A stretch of DNA of 64,000 nucleotides from positions 40,026,101 through 40,090,100 of the forward strand of contig OX638371.1 of the NCBI GenBank assembly GCA_951812925.1, written 5' to 3'. A program made the translations under genes and the position numbers. The stretch comes from Calliopum simillimum (taxonomy: Eukaryota > Arthropoda > Insecta > Diptera > Lauxaniidae). Position 1 is the first letter of the stretch. Every line of letters starts with the position of its first letter. Below the pieces are notes generated by a model that saw only the letters and a program-made list of their open reading frames with translations, was not told the origin of the DNA and did not search any database. Shown one piece after another: positions 12,040 to 22,894 of the stretch.

Positions 12040-12447
12040 ATTTAGCAAATATTACAACAACAACTCCACCACTAACAAAAGCAGCGCTAACAAAAACAAC
12101 AACAGCACCACCACTAACAACAACAGCAATGTCTCAGAGAGACCATCCTATTGGGGGGCCAGGAATAGCAACCTTGACGACAATATCTGGCCTGGCGTTC
12201 GAGTCATTATAATAACAACAACGATACCACCACTACCAAATACAATGACACCACTATCCACAACAATAACAACACCAACAATACAACCAACAACAACACT
12301 CACAAAACAAAAAACACCACACTAACAACAACAACATCAACAACACCAATAACAACAACAACAGCAGCAACAACAAGAACAACACTAACAAAACAACAAC
12401 ACTACTAACAACATCAACAACACTAGCAAAACAACAAAACTACTACT

Positions 12448-12481
<34 letters not shown>

Positions 12482-12525
12482 TTACTATCAACAACACCAC
12501 TATCAACCACAACAAAATGAAAATT
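12040..12525. repeat. CAA/CAC-type trinucleotide microsatellite
   Basis: Almost 500 bp of imperfect AAC/ACC/CAA triplets, longest pure run near 12448-12480. It is interrupted by a unique piece at about 12130-12205. The plus-strand frame over it would be poly-Asn/Thr, which I regard as a composition artefact. Confidence 0.9.
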
Positions 12526-12571
12526 TTTATTCAAAAACGTGAGGTTTACTACTACTTTTTATTGCAAAAGA

Positions 12572-12621
12572 GAAAAATTGTTATTAAAAATTTCGCGCGA
12601 AATTTTTAATAACAATTTTTC
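12572..12621. repeat. 50-bp perfect palindrome
   Basis: GAAAAATTGTTATTAAAAAT continues to a CGCG centre and then returns as its exact complement up to 12621. All 25 base pairs match, with no loop. It lies just after the microsatellite and just before the ISXO2-type fragment. Confidence 0.95.
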
Positions 12622-12689
12622 GCCTGCGGCGCTTTCTTTTTTGGAAATTTTTGCAAATTATTCAGTCAGGTTATATAACTTATTACAAA

Positions 12690-13017
12690 AAGAAAGTCTT
12701 AACCCCCTAACGGAGAACCACTCAATTTCTTTTAAAGATCCAGTAACTGATGACCACACAAATACGATTAAGGGTCTTTGGCGATATGTCAAAAACGCTT
12801 TGCATGTATTTAACAGAAGAAAACGATTTTACGAAGGATATATTGCAAAATTCATGTTCCTTAAAAAGTGAAAAGCAGAGGGGGTTGAGCCAATGGAGGA
12901 TTTTTTAAAATATGAGGGAGGGTTGCATAAAGTCGTTTCCTATGAAGCAGAGAACGATGATGATGATATTGTTGTAGATGAAGACATCTTATCATATAAT
13001 ATAAAATACAAATTTTA
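12690..13017 (+). pseudogene. ISXO2-like (IS1595/Merlin-type) transposase C-terminus
   Basis: The plus-strand frame reads NHSISFKDPVTDDHTNTIKG, then LWRYVKNALHVFNRRKRFYE and GYIAKFMFLKK. This is the C-terminal end of the DDE transposase domain called ISXO2-like: N-H-S ... D-P-x-T-x-x-H-T-N-x-I-E-x-x-W-R, followed by the conserved R-K-x-F-x2-Y-x2-E/KFM signature. The usual catalytic Glu after TNTI is K here (TNTIKGLW). A TGA at 12869-12871 interrupts the frame, but the same frame continues with an acidic tail (ENDDDD, VVDED) to a TAA at about 13017. The N-terminal two thirds are absent. In eukaryotes this family belongs to the Merlin superfamily. Confidence 0.8.
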
Positions 13018-14629
13018 ATTCTTCTATTTTTTTTTTTTTTTTTTTTTTTTTTTGGAAAAACCTTACAAATATAGGAAATCAGATACAAATGGCATAGTTA
13101 ATAAAAGAAAATAGATTGGCCTTTAATATTTTGTTACAAAAATTATGGATTGATGAGACGTTTTTTGGAAAAAATAGTGTTTTTTTTAAAAAAACCTGGT
13201 CAAAATAATCTTAAAATCACCATATATCGAAACCTAAAACTCGGATTTAAAATTTTTGGACACAAATTTGGTAGTTAGTTATAATACCTTTCATATGACA
13301 CCAAAATTTTTGATATCCATCAAGGGACTCAGAACTTATACTTGTTTTTATAAAAGCTATATCCCGATCTTCCGATTGCTATATCTCCGAAACCAGATCT
13401 GAGCGACACTTTTTGTTTTTGCTGTTGTTGTTGTAATTACTTTTCAAAGCCATATTTTGGCAAAAAAAATAAATTTGGCTTTGGGAGCAACGCTTGACTT
13501 GTTCCGGTTTTTTTATCGAAAAAATAAGCAGGTAAAAAAAAATATTCTTTGCTCATAACTTTTTTTTCTTCTCAGAAGGGATACCCAAAGCTGCTTAAAA
13601 TTAAAGTCTATGTTTTTGCAAAAACTGCTGTGTTAAAAAATTCAAAACTTTTTGTGCAGGAAGTATAGATAATATCCGGTTCCAAAAGTCGATTTTTTTA
13701 TGTTTTTCAATTACGTGGTCGGAAAAGCATTCGTTTACTTAAAAGGAAGGCTGTTGCAAATAAAATGTATGAGGCTTAAAATGCTTAAAATCGTTCAAAG
13801 TATCAAAGTATTTTATAAATTTTTTCAGACCTTTTTTAACTTTTCAAAAATTGGTCAAAGAAAAAAAAAATTTCCAAAAACTCTAAAAAAATTCGCACGT
13901 GTACTTTGTACGATTCTAAACATTTTAAACATTATACAATTTTTTTGCTTCATAAAAATCGACCCAGTTTATTGTACCTGTTTATTTTTCCGATAAAAAA
14001 TCAAAATGGTCTTACTTCACTGAAACTTTAATAACTTTTTAAAATATGATCTCATTTTAGTAAATTTGGGCTTAAAAGATTTAAAATTAAATACACTTAT
14101 AAATAAAAATATAAAAAATATTGCAAAATTGTAAAAAATTACTATGAAAATGAACTTTTCGCTCAGTTTTAACTTTAACTCAGCCAATTTAAATAGGATT
14201 TTAGTTATTGATACATTTAAAAGAAGCGTAAGAATTTTTCTTTAAAATAGTGCATAAAAAAATTCGATCAAAATTGGGTTTCCCGAAATATTTTTTTATA
14301 AAATTAGAGCTATAACCTCAAAAATCGAAAGTGTCGATTATATCTAGAACGGCTCCTCGGGAAAAAAAAATTAATGCGTTTTATGGAGTCAGCGACCTCA
14401 AATTAGTTTAGAAATGTGATATATATTTAAAAGATACACGTAACATACCTAAGCAAATTTTTATTTAGAAAGTTATCTAAGAACCTTTTTAAGTTATTAT
14501 CAACTTTTATTTAATATTTTAGTGCACAAAAATATACAGCTCTTGAAATTTCTCAAAAACAAAAAAGGTTCGCAAAATTTGAGTTTGGGCCCCCCTAGAT
14601 AAAATCCTGCGTACGCCCTTGCATCTGCA

Positions 14630-14780
14630 TTAAAGCAATTAGATGCAGCAGAAGTCTTTAATCGCTTATGAATAAAAAATCTAAGCTAAGCATTAAAAAT
14701 AAAATGCTGCTCTACAATCGTTTGGTACTTTTACCTGGAAATCATTCCGAGATATTTGCAAATGAGTTATTTTAAAGATT
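14630..14780 (+). pseudogene. Jockey-type reverse transcriptase fragment, right part
   Basis: Directly after the transposon insertion the plus strand reads KLSIKNKMLLYNRLVLLPGN in one frame, the expected continuation of the thumb region found at 11089-11266 (consensus K-x3-SxKNKLLLYKxxxRPxxTY). Joining the two parts across the insertion gives a sensible order, which confirms that 11267-14621 is a single insertion. Coding similarity fades after about 14780. Confidence 0.7.
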
Positions 14781-14885
14781 TCGATATGTTCTTACAGAAT
14801 TTCAACTCTGCCACCTCGAATCGTGTTTCCTCGCACCGCCGTATTGGAAAAATGGCGTCCAAAATCTTTAACAGTTAATTTTAGA

Positions 14886-15692
14886 GAGGGCGTGGCACCT
14901 CCCATATAAGTACAATTTCCAAGATACTGCAGTGTAGTATATTTAATGTTTGGCCAGGCCAAATGTTACTTTTAGAGAAAACTATTGTGGTATAATATTA
15001 AAGCTTATAAAATTTTCTACAAAAATTACCATTGAATTGTTTTCGTACGACTTATAACTCAGGAGATATGTAAACTAGTAAGGGCGTAACATTTGGCTTG
15101 GCCAAACATAAAATATACTACACTGCAGTATCTTGGAAATTTTACTAATATGGGAGGCGCCACGCCCTCTTGTCCGATTTCACCCAGTTTTTGCTCAGAG
15201 CTTGCATTTATAGCTCTTAGTGTCTGAGTAACATTAAGTTCGATTATCTCAAAAAACGCTTTCAGAATAGCGTTTTGAAGCTTTTGCTTATGTTGGAGGT
15301 GCCACGCCCTCCTGTCCGAATTCGCCCAGTTTTTGCTCATAGCTTGTGCTTACAATTCGTAGTATTTATGAGTATTTCGGTTGCTTTGCCGTGAAAAATA
15401 CTCCTAAAGTTGCATTTTAAATATATTGTTTGTATGGGTGGTAGGCGTGTCCGTTGACCGATTTCGCTAATTTTCAATTCCACAAGCTAACTTTGACAAC
15501 AGAGGCAGTGTACTAAATTTCATTCAATTATCCCAAAAAATGTATTTCCACACACAGCCAGACGGACATGGCTATATCGACTCAGGAGGTGACGCTGATA
15601 AAAAAAGGAATATACTTTTCTATATCTACCACGTCTCCATCTCAGCGTTACAAACGGAAGGACAAAGTGAATACACCCTGGGTGTAGGGTAT
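14886..15692 (+). repeat. Tandem-unit repeat element, family B copy 1
   Basis: The element ends with GTGTAGGGTAT at 15682-15692, preceded by blocks shared with 48417-49181 (GACGGACATGGCTATATCGA, GGTGACGCTGAT, GTTACAAAC-GAAGGACAAAG). Its core contains units of about 142 bp, each holding GCCACGCCCTC-TGTCCGA followed by GTTTTTGCTCA-AGCTT, at about 15153 and 15298. The left part is itself an inverted repeat: 14886-14975 mirrors 15082-15170 (GGGCGTGGCACCTCCC versus GGGAGGCGCCACGCCC). From memory, the GGACATGGCTATATCGA block resembles a repeat widespread in Drosophila genomes. No coding sequence was found. Confidence 0.8.
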
Positions 15693-17099
15693 GATTAAAT
15701 ATAATTAAACAATACTTAAGACACTGTCTTTTATAAAGATTGTGTCTTTTCACAAGCGTTTTTATGAAAAATATGCCACGTAAAATTAGTTTAAATTTAA
15801 TATATATATTTACGCGAAGATAATAGGGCACCTTGAAAACTCCTCTAAGTAACCTTTAAGAAAACTTGAGTATCAAATAAAAAGAAGACCGAACCGTTCG
15901 AATGACAAATCCAGAAGAGAGTTTATTGCATAAAATTTTTGTGTGCAAGGCAATAATAGAAAACATTTTGAAAGCAAAATAAAGAAGTTATAGCTTACTG
16001 TTAAACAAAAACAAGAGAGTATGCATTAAACTACTAATATCGTAAATGTAAGGTGATGAGATATAACTCGATACATGTTATTAAATAGAAATTATAGCAA
16101 AGTATAAAGCAAATGAAGTAAGTAAAAAATATAATTTAAAGATTTGAATATTTCGTATTTCTACTATAAAAAACATATATATTCTCCAACAGATTGGAAA
16201 AAATAAAGTCTAAGTGAAATTGATCATCAACGGTGTTTCTAGGTTTCCTGATCTCGGTAATTCCAGTGTTCAGCTGCAGTCTCTGACTTACCGTTGCTTG
16301 AAGTGCTTTGATGTCTAGAATATAACTCAAAAAAGTATTCGCATTTTTTATGCAGATTCTTATTAAAGTGGATCTCCCTTTAATGGAATTTAATAACAAG
16401 TCGATGAATCAATTTTTTCTAACAAGCTGTCTCCTCTATCACAATTATGTAGCGCATTTTTACCCGATTTATATTAACTGACTGTTTATAATATTCTTTG
16501 TGAGATAAATTTTTCAACCGTTGTATTTCATACCAAAAACATGATAAAATGCAAATTCTTAAAAAAAAAAAATACTGTGCCTTGTAAGCGAAGACAAGAA
16601 ATTGATAAAAAGTAAATAACGGCATAGCACATGATTTTAATTAATTTTGCTTACACCTGATCACCTTCAGAATCGATTAAGGATGCCTGTGCGTTATTTT
16701 TATCTATTAAATATTGAAAGCACTGGCATAACGCAATATTGATAAAACTTTGCAAAATGTATTATGTGACTCGATGACTTTGCAAATTTACATATGGATA
16801 ATAAACGCATGGCACAAAGACAACCTCTGTACGTACGCACATACCATACCTTACATTTTAATTATATGAGAACGATTTTCTTAATTTAATATTCAAGATT
16901 CGCAAAGTGAAAGCAAGTAGTAATAAAATGTATTATGTATGTACTTATGTACATATGTTGTTTGATAAATAAATTAAGAAAAAGTCGATAATAACTTACT
17001 AGAAAAGTAACTACTGAAATTTTTTGACATGTATGTATGTATATTATTATAAATACATAAGCCTGATTCACAAAAAGGAAAAAAATATATAAGTATATA
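15693..17099. other. AT-rich stretch, no recognised gene
   Basis: Several minus-strand frames of 68-103 codons exist (15520-15831, 16136-16399, 16886-17167), but none has a motif I know and all are rich in the codons expected from AT-rich noncoding DNA. I see nothing supportable. Confidence 0.45.
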
Positions 17100-17265
17100 C
17101 AGTAGACCCCGCTTAATTGACTTGATGTAAAATGCAAACTTTTCGGTTCAATGGAGCGTGGAATCAATTAAACGGGGCCCGCTTAATTGATCCGACTCAT
17201 CAATTAAAAGAATCCCGGATAATTGATCGAGTGAGACTTAGAGTTCAGCACATAAATTTGAAAAA
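17100..17265 (+). mobile_element. One end of a pogo/Tigger-like element
   Basis: After a TA at 17098-17099 the sequence starts CAGTAGACCCCGCTTAATTG, which has the form of pogo/Tigger termini (CAGTAGA-CCCGNTTA). It contains subterminal repeats of CGCTTAATTGA and TAATTGATC, both direct and inverted, the usual transposase binding arrangement in this group. I could not find a matching right end, so this is a solo or truncated end. Confidence 0.6.
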
Positions 17266-17429
17266 ACTAAAAGTAATGGAAATGTAAATGGAAATGTTTA
17301 ACATGAGTCCGTCAGTCTTCTGTGCTGAATCGGATGTCTAAGCTTGTGACCGGCCTGAAAAGGTTGCGAAAATCAGTTTTTTGCAAATATCTCGCTAACG
17401 GTTACTTCTATAGAAAAAAGTGTTTCAGA

Positions 17430-17722
17430 GAAATTTTTTTCTTAAACAAGATAATGACCCTACCTTGGCGTTCAAAGCTCCACATTTGCTTAATAAACCA
17501 CCGCAGAGTCTTGATCTCATTTCCATTGAGCAATATGATATATGCTGGAAAAAAGTATCAGAACTCATCATATTATCTCCATGTCTCAGCTAAAACAGGT
17601 CCTTGAGGACGACTGAGCGAAGATCGAGAAAAGCTATGCAAAAAAACTTGTTGAATCAATGCAAGCCCTTCTCAAAAGAGGTGCCCAACATAAAATTAAA
17701 ATAAAAATTTGTAGCTTTTAAG
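17430..17722 (+). pseudogene. Tc1-like transposase C-terminal remnant
   Basis: The plus strand encodes FLKQDNDPTLAFKAPHLLNK in one frame (the conserved QDNDPKHTS block of Tc1 transposases), then PPQSLDLISIEQYDICWKK (SPDLNPIE-LW region), and in a second frame MSQLKQVLEDD-stop-AKIEKSYAKKLVESMQALL followed by KRGAQHKIKIKI. The stop is TGA where Tc1 proteins have Trp. Order and spacing fit the last third of a Tc1 transposase. The catalytic Glu would be the E of ISIEQ. Both the start and the terminal repeats are missing. Confidence 0.75.
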
Positions 17723-17814
17723 ACTTTGTATAATTAGTTTTGTAAGTGTATGAAAACAATATGTGAGGTGAATTTGTAACTTTGTTATGTATTTTGTCAA
17801 TAACTTTTAGACGA

Positions 17815-18534
17815 GGAGCCGACAATACTAAAAGTGCCGTCATCGCGGATTCTAAGATTTTTAATGAAACATGGTAGTTTACACTAAGCCCAATAAGAAA
17901 AGCTTGGACAGCGTGGTTAAAGCCTGGCAAAAATATTTTGAAATGATTTTTGGATTATTAAATTTTCGGAATGTTTTGCCATAATCGCGGATATTGATCA
18001 ATCTTATATTAATCGATGCTAAATTTCATAACCATTCAGAAAAAATCCGGCCGACCACATTTTTCTTGCCGAAAATGACCGGCAGACCTATTTTAATGGT
18101 GCTACAGTGGGTACAATTTCTCTGTTATCGCGGAAGTTTGTTATCTTTTTTTTTTTTAATTTACGTGCTTTAATGTCAAATTTAAAAATATCTTGGTATG
18201 CGGGCAAACAAATTTCCGAGATAACAGAGAAATTGTTCCCACTGTAGCGCCATTAAAATAGGTCTGCCGGTCATTTTCGGCAAGAAAAATGTGGTCGGCC
18301 GGATTTTTTCTGAATGGTTATGAAATTTAGCATCGATTAATATAAGATTGATCAAAATCCGCAATGATGGCAAAACATTCCGAAAATTTAATAATCCAAA
18401 AATCATTTAAAAATATTTTTGCTAGGCTTTAACCACGCTGACCAAGCTTTTCTTATTGGTCTTAGAGTAAACTACCATGTTTCATTAAAAATCTCAGAAT
18501 CCGCGATGACGGCACTTTTAGTATTACCGGCTCC
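17815..18534. repeat. 720-bp foldback element
   Basis: The left arm 17815-18140 is mirrored by 18207-18534 with a loop of about 65 bp. Shared pieces include GTGCCGTCATCGCGGATTCT, CAGACCTATTTTAATGG and GAAATTTAGCATCGATTAAT on opposite strands. The arms are of similar length and differ at scattered positions, so the element is moderately old. There is no coding sequence. The right edge continues CGGACTTTTTGT without a counterpart on the left, so the limits are approximate and no target duplication was recognised. Confidence 0.9.
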
Positions 18535-19440
18535 CGGACTTTTTGTAAAAAATAAATAAAATTAATTAGTTTTTGTTTCTTCGTTAACAATATGTAAATA
18601 TTTGATAAATAAATCAACATTAAAATAACTTTTTAATATAAAATTACAAGTGATAATAAAACGAAAATGAATTCATAAGCATTGAAGAAATTACATTATA
18701 AAACTGAAAAAAATAAGTGAATTATTCACTGAAAACTTTGGTACTTAGTGCCTTTGGTCCTTCCACTCCTCATTTCGTAGTGGTGGCTGAAATGAGAAAG
18801 AAATCAAGAATTTTGCCGTTCACCGTATCTCTTTGTAGATCTGTTCAGTAATTTTTTACCCAATTTTATTAATTTTGCATTTTTAAACTTTACGTAAATT
18901 GTGTATTAATGAAATTGGGGGGAGGGGGGGTTGAATACAGTGAAAAACAAAACGGTTTACGTTATAATTTTCAAAGAAAAACAAACAAAAGGCAGCATTT
19001 TTATACTTTTTACCATTTTCATTAATATGTATTTATTTTAAAATTCAGTCTTTGCACATAATTAATAAAGCTTAAATTGTGACAACATTTGTTCGCAGAT
19101 GCTAAATTAATAATAAGTAAAAAGTGAATAAATTCAAATCAGCTCCGTTGTTCCACAAAGAAAAAAATCCAACTTTGAAACTGATTAAAAAATGCGGTTG
19201 AGTGCAAACTCTTTTGGCGCCAGTGTTGTCAACTTTTAAATTTGAAAACGCACCAAATCCGGCAAAAAACGTGTTTTTTTTCTTTTTTCTTAAAAACAAC
19301 TAAATTCTAAAACTGCAAGTAATTTAAGCTGATCAGCGTTGTTTGCCTCAAAGGCTGAACTAAACCTTTTGAACTTCCGATAGGACAGAGGTTAAGTAAA
19401 AAAGATATATACGTATGTAAGAAATTGGCGTTTTCTATGT
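18535..19440. other. AT-rich stretch, no recognised gene
   Basis: Contains a short G-rich run (GGGGGGAGGGGGGG near 18917) and poly-A/T tracts. No coding or repeat pairing was found. Confidence 0.45.
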
Positions 19441-21295
19441 ATGTACATTAGAGTGGTCCAAATTTTGTATGGAAAAACCAAAAGTGTTAAAAAGTCAAGG
19501 TGCGCGCGACTTTTCTGAATCCTTGGATTCTGCTGATTACAAAAAGTGCTTTGGAACCAAAAAAAAATTGCGTTTAGATATTCCGCAACGAGCTTGAAGG
19601 TACTTTTTTAGGAATTTTTGAGTTTTTGAGTACTATTTTTGATTTAAACGCTATATCTTTTGAACCAGATAAGGTATTTGCAAAAATTAAATTGCATTTT
19701 GTTAAAAATATTTTGGGCCATTTTTTGCATTAATAATAATTAATGTTGTCTTTCCCAATTTTTTTTAGCAGCACTTTAAACTTCAAAATTTGTTAGTTTT
19801 TTGAGGTATTTGCACTTCCAAGAACCGATTTTTTTCTTATTTTGCTCTAGCAAATTTTTTTTATGTTTTTATTTTTTTACGCATTAATTTATCTATCAAC
19901 TGACTTCAACAACTAAGCCACCAGTTTCACTTTACTTGCTAAAAACCGTAAAGTTTAATCAAATTTGGCTAAAAAAAAACTTTGAGTTTAAAATGTTCAT
20001 GGTGAAACAGAAACAACAATAGTCATTTGTAATGTATTTTTTCATGAAAATTCTAAATCCGGTCTCAAAATTGCTCTATCTTGTACCGTTTTTGATAATT
20101 TTGCAGCTGTTACATAACGACATGGTAACTTTCAGCTTGGTATTGAAAATAAGAGTGACGGCGTTTTTCTTGAAAACCCAAATTAAATCAAATCGATATC
20201 TCTGTGTTCCTCTGAAATATCGTAAGCAGAAATAATAAAAAAAACGTTTTTTTTTGCACTTTTTCAACTTTTTAAGTTAGGATAACTCCGAGAATAAAAA
20301 AGATATCGGTATAATTTAAATTGGGTTTTAAAGAAACAAACTGGCACTTTTAACCACTATAAAATTTTTTGTGGCTGAAGGTAACCTTGACTTGTAATAT
20401 CACTTTAAAAAGAGCAAGAACGGTGTTTTTTATACTTTGTATTTGAATATCTCCTTAACCGTACAAGATAGAGCGATTTTGAGACCGAGTTTGGAATCAG
20501 CAGTAACAAATACATCGAAAATGGCTATTTTAGTTTATTTTTGACTAAATTTTTTTTTAGTTTTTTAGAAGATCTATGAAAACTATCTGTTAACCTATTT
20601 TGCAAAAAATAACATGAAGTGCAAAAATTTCGATATTGCAAAGAATGTTGTTTTACTCAGAAGATTAGGAACTAATGATTTTATAAGAAAAAAGTGGTAT
20701 CTTACGTCATCCCATTAAGATATCTTATTCCAATGCCTTGAAAACACCAAATTGAATTTTTTTTTTGAGTCTAATTTAATTATACTTAATAGTTTTTAGT
20801 GAGTAAAAGTGTTACTAATAGCTTAGTTGTAGAAATTATTTTAAAGATAAATTAATGCATAAAAATATAAAAATGTTTAACAAAATTTGCTAGAGCAAAA
20901 TAAGAAAAAAGTCGGTTGTTGAAACTGCAAACACCTCAAAAAATTAACAAATTTTTAAGTTTAAAGTGCTGCTAAAAAAAATTGGCAAAAAGTAGATTAA
21001 TTATTATTAATGCAGAACATGGCTCAAAATATTCCTAACAAAATGCAATTTAATTTTTGCAAATACTTTATCTGGTTCAAAACGTATAGCGTTTAAATTA
21101 AAAAGAGAACTCAAACATTCAAAAATTCCCAAAAGAGTACCTTCAAGCTCGTTGCGGAATATCTAAACGCAATTTTTTTTTGGTTCCAAAGCACTTTTTG
21201 TAATCAGCAGGATCCAAGGATTCGGAAAAGTCGCGCGCACCTTGACTTTTTAACACTTTCGGATTTTGGACCACTCTAATGTACATACTTTTCAG
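19441..21295. repeat. 1.85-kb foldback element with GTACATTAGAGTGGTCC ends
   Basis: Both ends read TATGTACATTAGAGTGGTCC (right end inverted). The arms pair over most of their length: 19500-19960 with about 20790-21260, and 20060-20100 with 20450-20495 (CTCTATCTTGTACGGTT block). The left arm lacks roughly 180 bp present in the right. Landmarks shared include GTGCGCGCGACTTTT and AGTGCTTTGGAACC. It contains only chance frames, some of them mirrored on the two strands (20032-20235 and 20076-20267). Confidence 0.9.
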
Positions 21296-21974
21296 ATATA
21301 CTTTGAAGACTGATATATCTGTACTTTCGTCTATAACAACATGAAATAAGAATCACTTATATCGCTTAGAAGATTTTTTACAAAACGCGGAGATAAAACA
21401 TTTGTTATCATATGAGGGCTATATAAAGCAAAGGCGACAATCTCCATTTTTTTCATAAATCCATCTGAGAATGCCATCTAATTGTATTTGATGTAAGCTT
21501 GTGATCAGTGAAATTTGCAATACTAAATACGTCTCTATCCAATATATATCTAAGGTTGAAAACTGCCAATCAAAACAAAGGCAGCAATCTCCATTGGAGA
21601 TTGTAAGTTTGTTTTGATTACTTAACTTCCTAAGGAAAACTTCTTAGAGCTCCGCGAAAAAATAATATTATTTTTTTGACCATTTTTATTGGTTTTAGCA
21701 ATTAATGAAGTCATGTACCTAATTTCAGCGAAATCGAAGGGGGTGAGGCAGTTTGATTATTACGAACCCAGCAATGTCTACTTGATTGAAACAAACACGA
21801 CAACCTCCAAATTTCTTATCGAATTTGTCCATAAGCCCCTATGAGGATATGGTTCAAACTTGGTTTACATCCTCATCTAACTCTATTCTACAGAATTGCA
21901 AGACATACAGTACTCTAAATTCGTGTATCTTCAAAATACACGTTTTTTTGCAAAAAATATAAAAAATATAAAAA
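21296..21974. other. AT-rich stretch with spaced CAATCTCCAT motifs
   Basis: Three spaced copies of a motif like AAAGGC-CAATCTCCA occur near 21430, 21578 and 21796. The middle one is followed by its complement TGGAGATTGTAAG. No gene is recognisable. Confidence 0.4.
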
Positions 21975-22050
21975 AAACGTATGTTGATGGTGTCGAACTT
22001 ACAACCTTTGTATTTCTAGGTGACGCTCTAACCACTGAGCTACTGTAGCA
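21975..22050 (-). tRNA. tRNA-like sequence (SINE or pseudo-tRNA), probably not functional
   Basis: On the minus strand a good internal A box (TAGCTCAGTGGTTAGAGC) is followed by GGTTGTAAGTTCGACACC, which resembles a B box with the TTCGA core. A run of eight T follows just downstream, a natural Pol III stop. The acceptor stem does not pair (5' TGCTACA versus 3' CAACATACG), and the anticodon stem is weak. It is therefore best read as a tRNA-derived retroposon head or a decayed tRNA rather than a working gene. Confidence 0.5.
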
Positions 22051-22894
22051 CTATAACTTGTGTAGCTTATTGTTTGATTTAAATTATTTTTCAATAACAT
22101 TTTTTTCAATCTCAATCAGTAATAATTGAAAAGTATTCTAAGCAAATATTGCAGAGCTCACTGGTATTTTTTCATGCGACATGTTTCCACTTCTCTATCT
22201 CCGTACTTTTTGAAGTTTAAACTGTATATTTTACATTTATGCCATTACTTTTTCATGACAATTCAGTAAAGTAATTAAATTATTGGAACAAAACGTAATT
22301 TTACATGAAATTATTATCACTTTGTGCTATCTGAAAATCAATTTTAGCGGATAATTTTTTTGCGTGTTTACGGTAAATAGTTCTTACGATGCCAATTTGT
22401 TTCTTCATCGTATCCAGAGTACCACTTTAGTCCAACTCTTTATATTGGAATAAAAGCTGCTCATAGCTTTTGTTCGGTTTTATTTTGATTTTATAATTTT
22501 CGTTTTTAACATTCCATATGCCTCGAATTTTACTTTCTAATTTGATACTGACAAAATGAAATGTATCAAATATTATACAACAACTCCATAAGTTATACAA
22601 CAAGTTGGTACAATCTCAAAAAAAAAAAAAAAAAAACAAAAATGTTTTAATCTTCATGCGATCAGTTGCACCAACTTGGCTTAGTTGATGCAACTGCTCT
22701 AAAAACCTTAGAATTTGACGGATTGTACCAAATTATTGTGCAATTTATAGCCGGCATGACGAGCAGCCACTTCGCAGCGACAGCCAAAAATTTTACGGGT
22801 ATTAATTTGAAAAAAGCACTTTCTATGGAGCACTCTGTTTTTCTTTTTTACAAGTGGATGCCCAAAATTCGATTTCAAAAAACTCAAGTCGGTA
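22051..22894. other. AT-rich stretch, no recognised gene
   Basis: The frames at 22666-22941 (plus) and 22708-23019 (minus) overlap each other and run into the terminal repeat of the next element, so they are not real genes. There is a poly-A run at 22619-22636. Confidence 0.45.

Larger units (their letters stand above)
11540..13505. repeat. Internal inverted repeat pair of the 3.36-kb transposon
   Basis: About 11540-11900 matches 13190-13505 in inverted orientation. Shared landmarks are GTCAAGCGTTGCT, GAGCGACACTTTTTG / GTGTCGCTCGGA, GGAGATATGG and CATCGGAAGATCGGGATATA. The same module also forms the arms of the foldback at 36163-37409, so it is a dispersed repeat. Confidence 0.8.
11267..14621. 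mobile_element. 3.36-kb DNA transposon with 8-bp target duplication (hAT- or Merlin-like)
   Basis: Both ends read CAAGGGCGTACGCA and the element is bounded by direct repeats CATCTGCA at 11259-11266 and 14622-14629. An 8-bp duplication occurs in hAT and also in Merlin elements. The terminal sequence looks hAT-like to me, while the only coding trace inside (12690-13017) is ISXO2/Merlin-type. The left terminus is followed by a G-rich run, the right one by a C-rich run. The interior holds an inverted repeat pair, a long CAA-type microsatellite, a 50-bp perfect palindrome and a poly-T run (13027-13053). It is probably non-autonomous. Either the ISXO2 piece is its own transposase relic or it is a nested insertion. 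Confidence 0.85.

Noticed and set aside
12035..12325. Asn/Thr-rich 96-codon frame
   Set aside because: Produced by the triplet microsatellite. No conserved domain.
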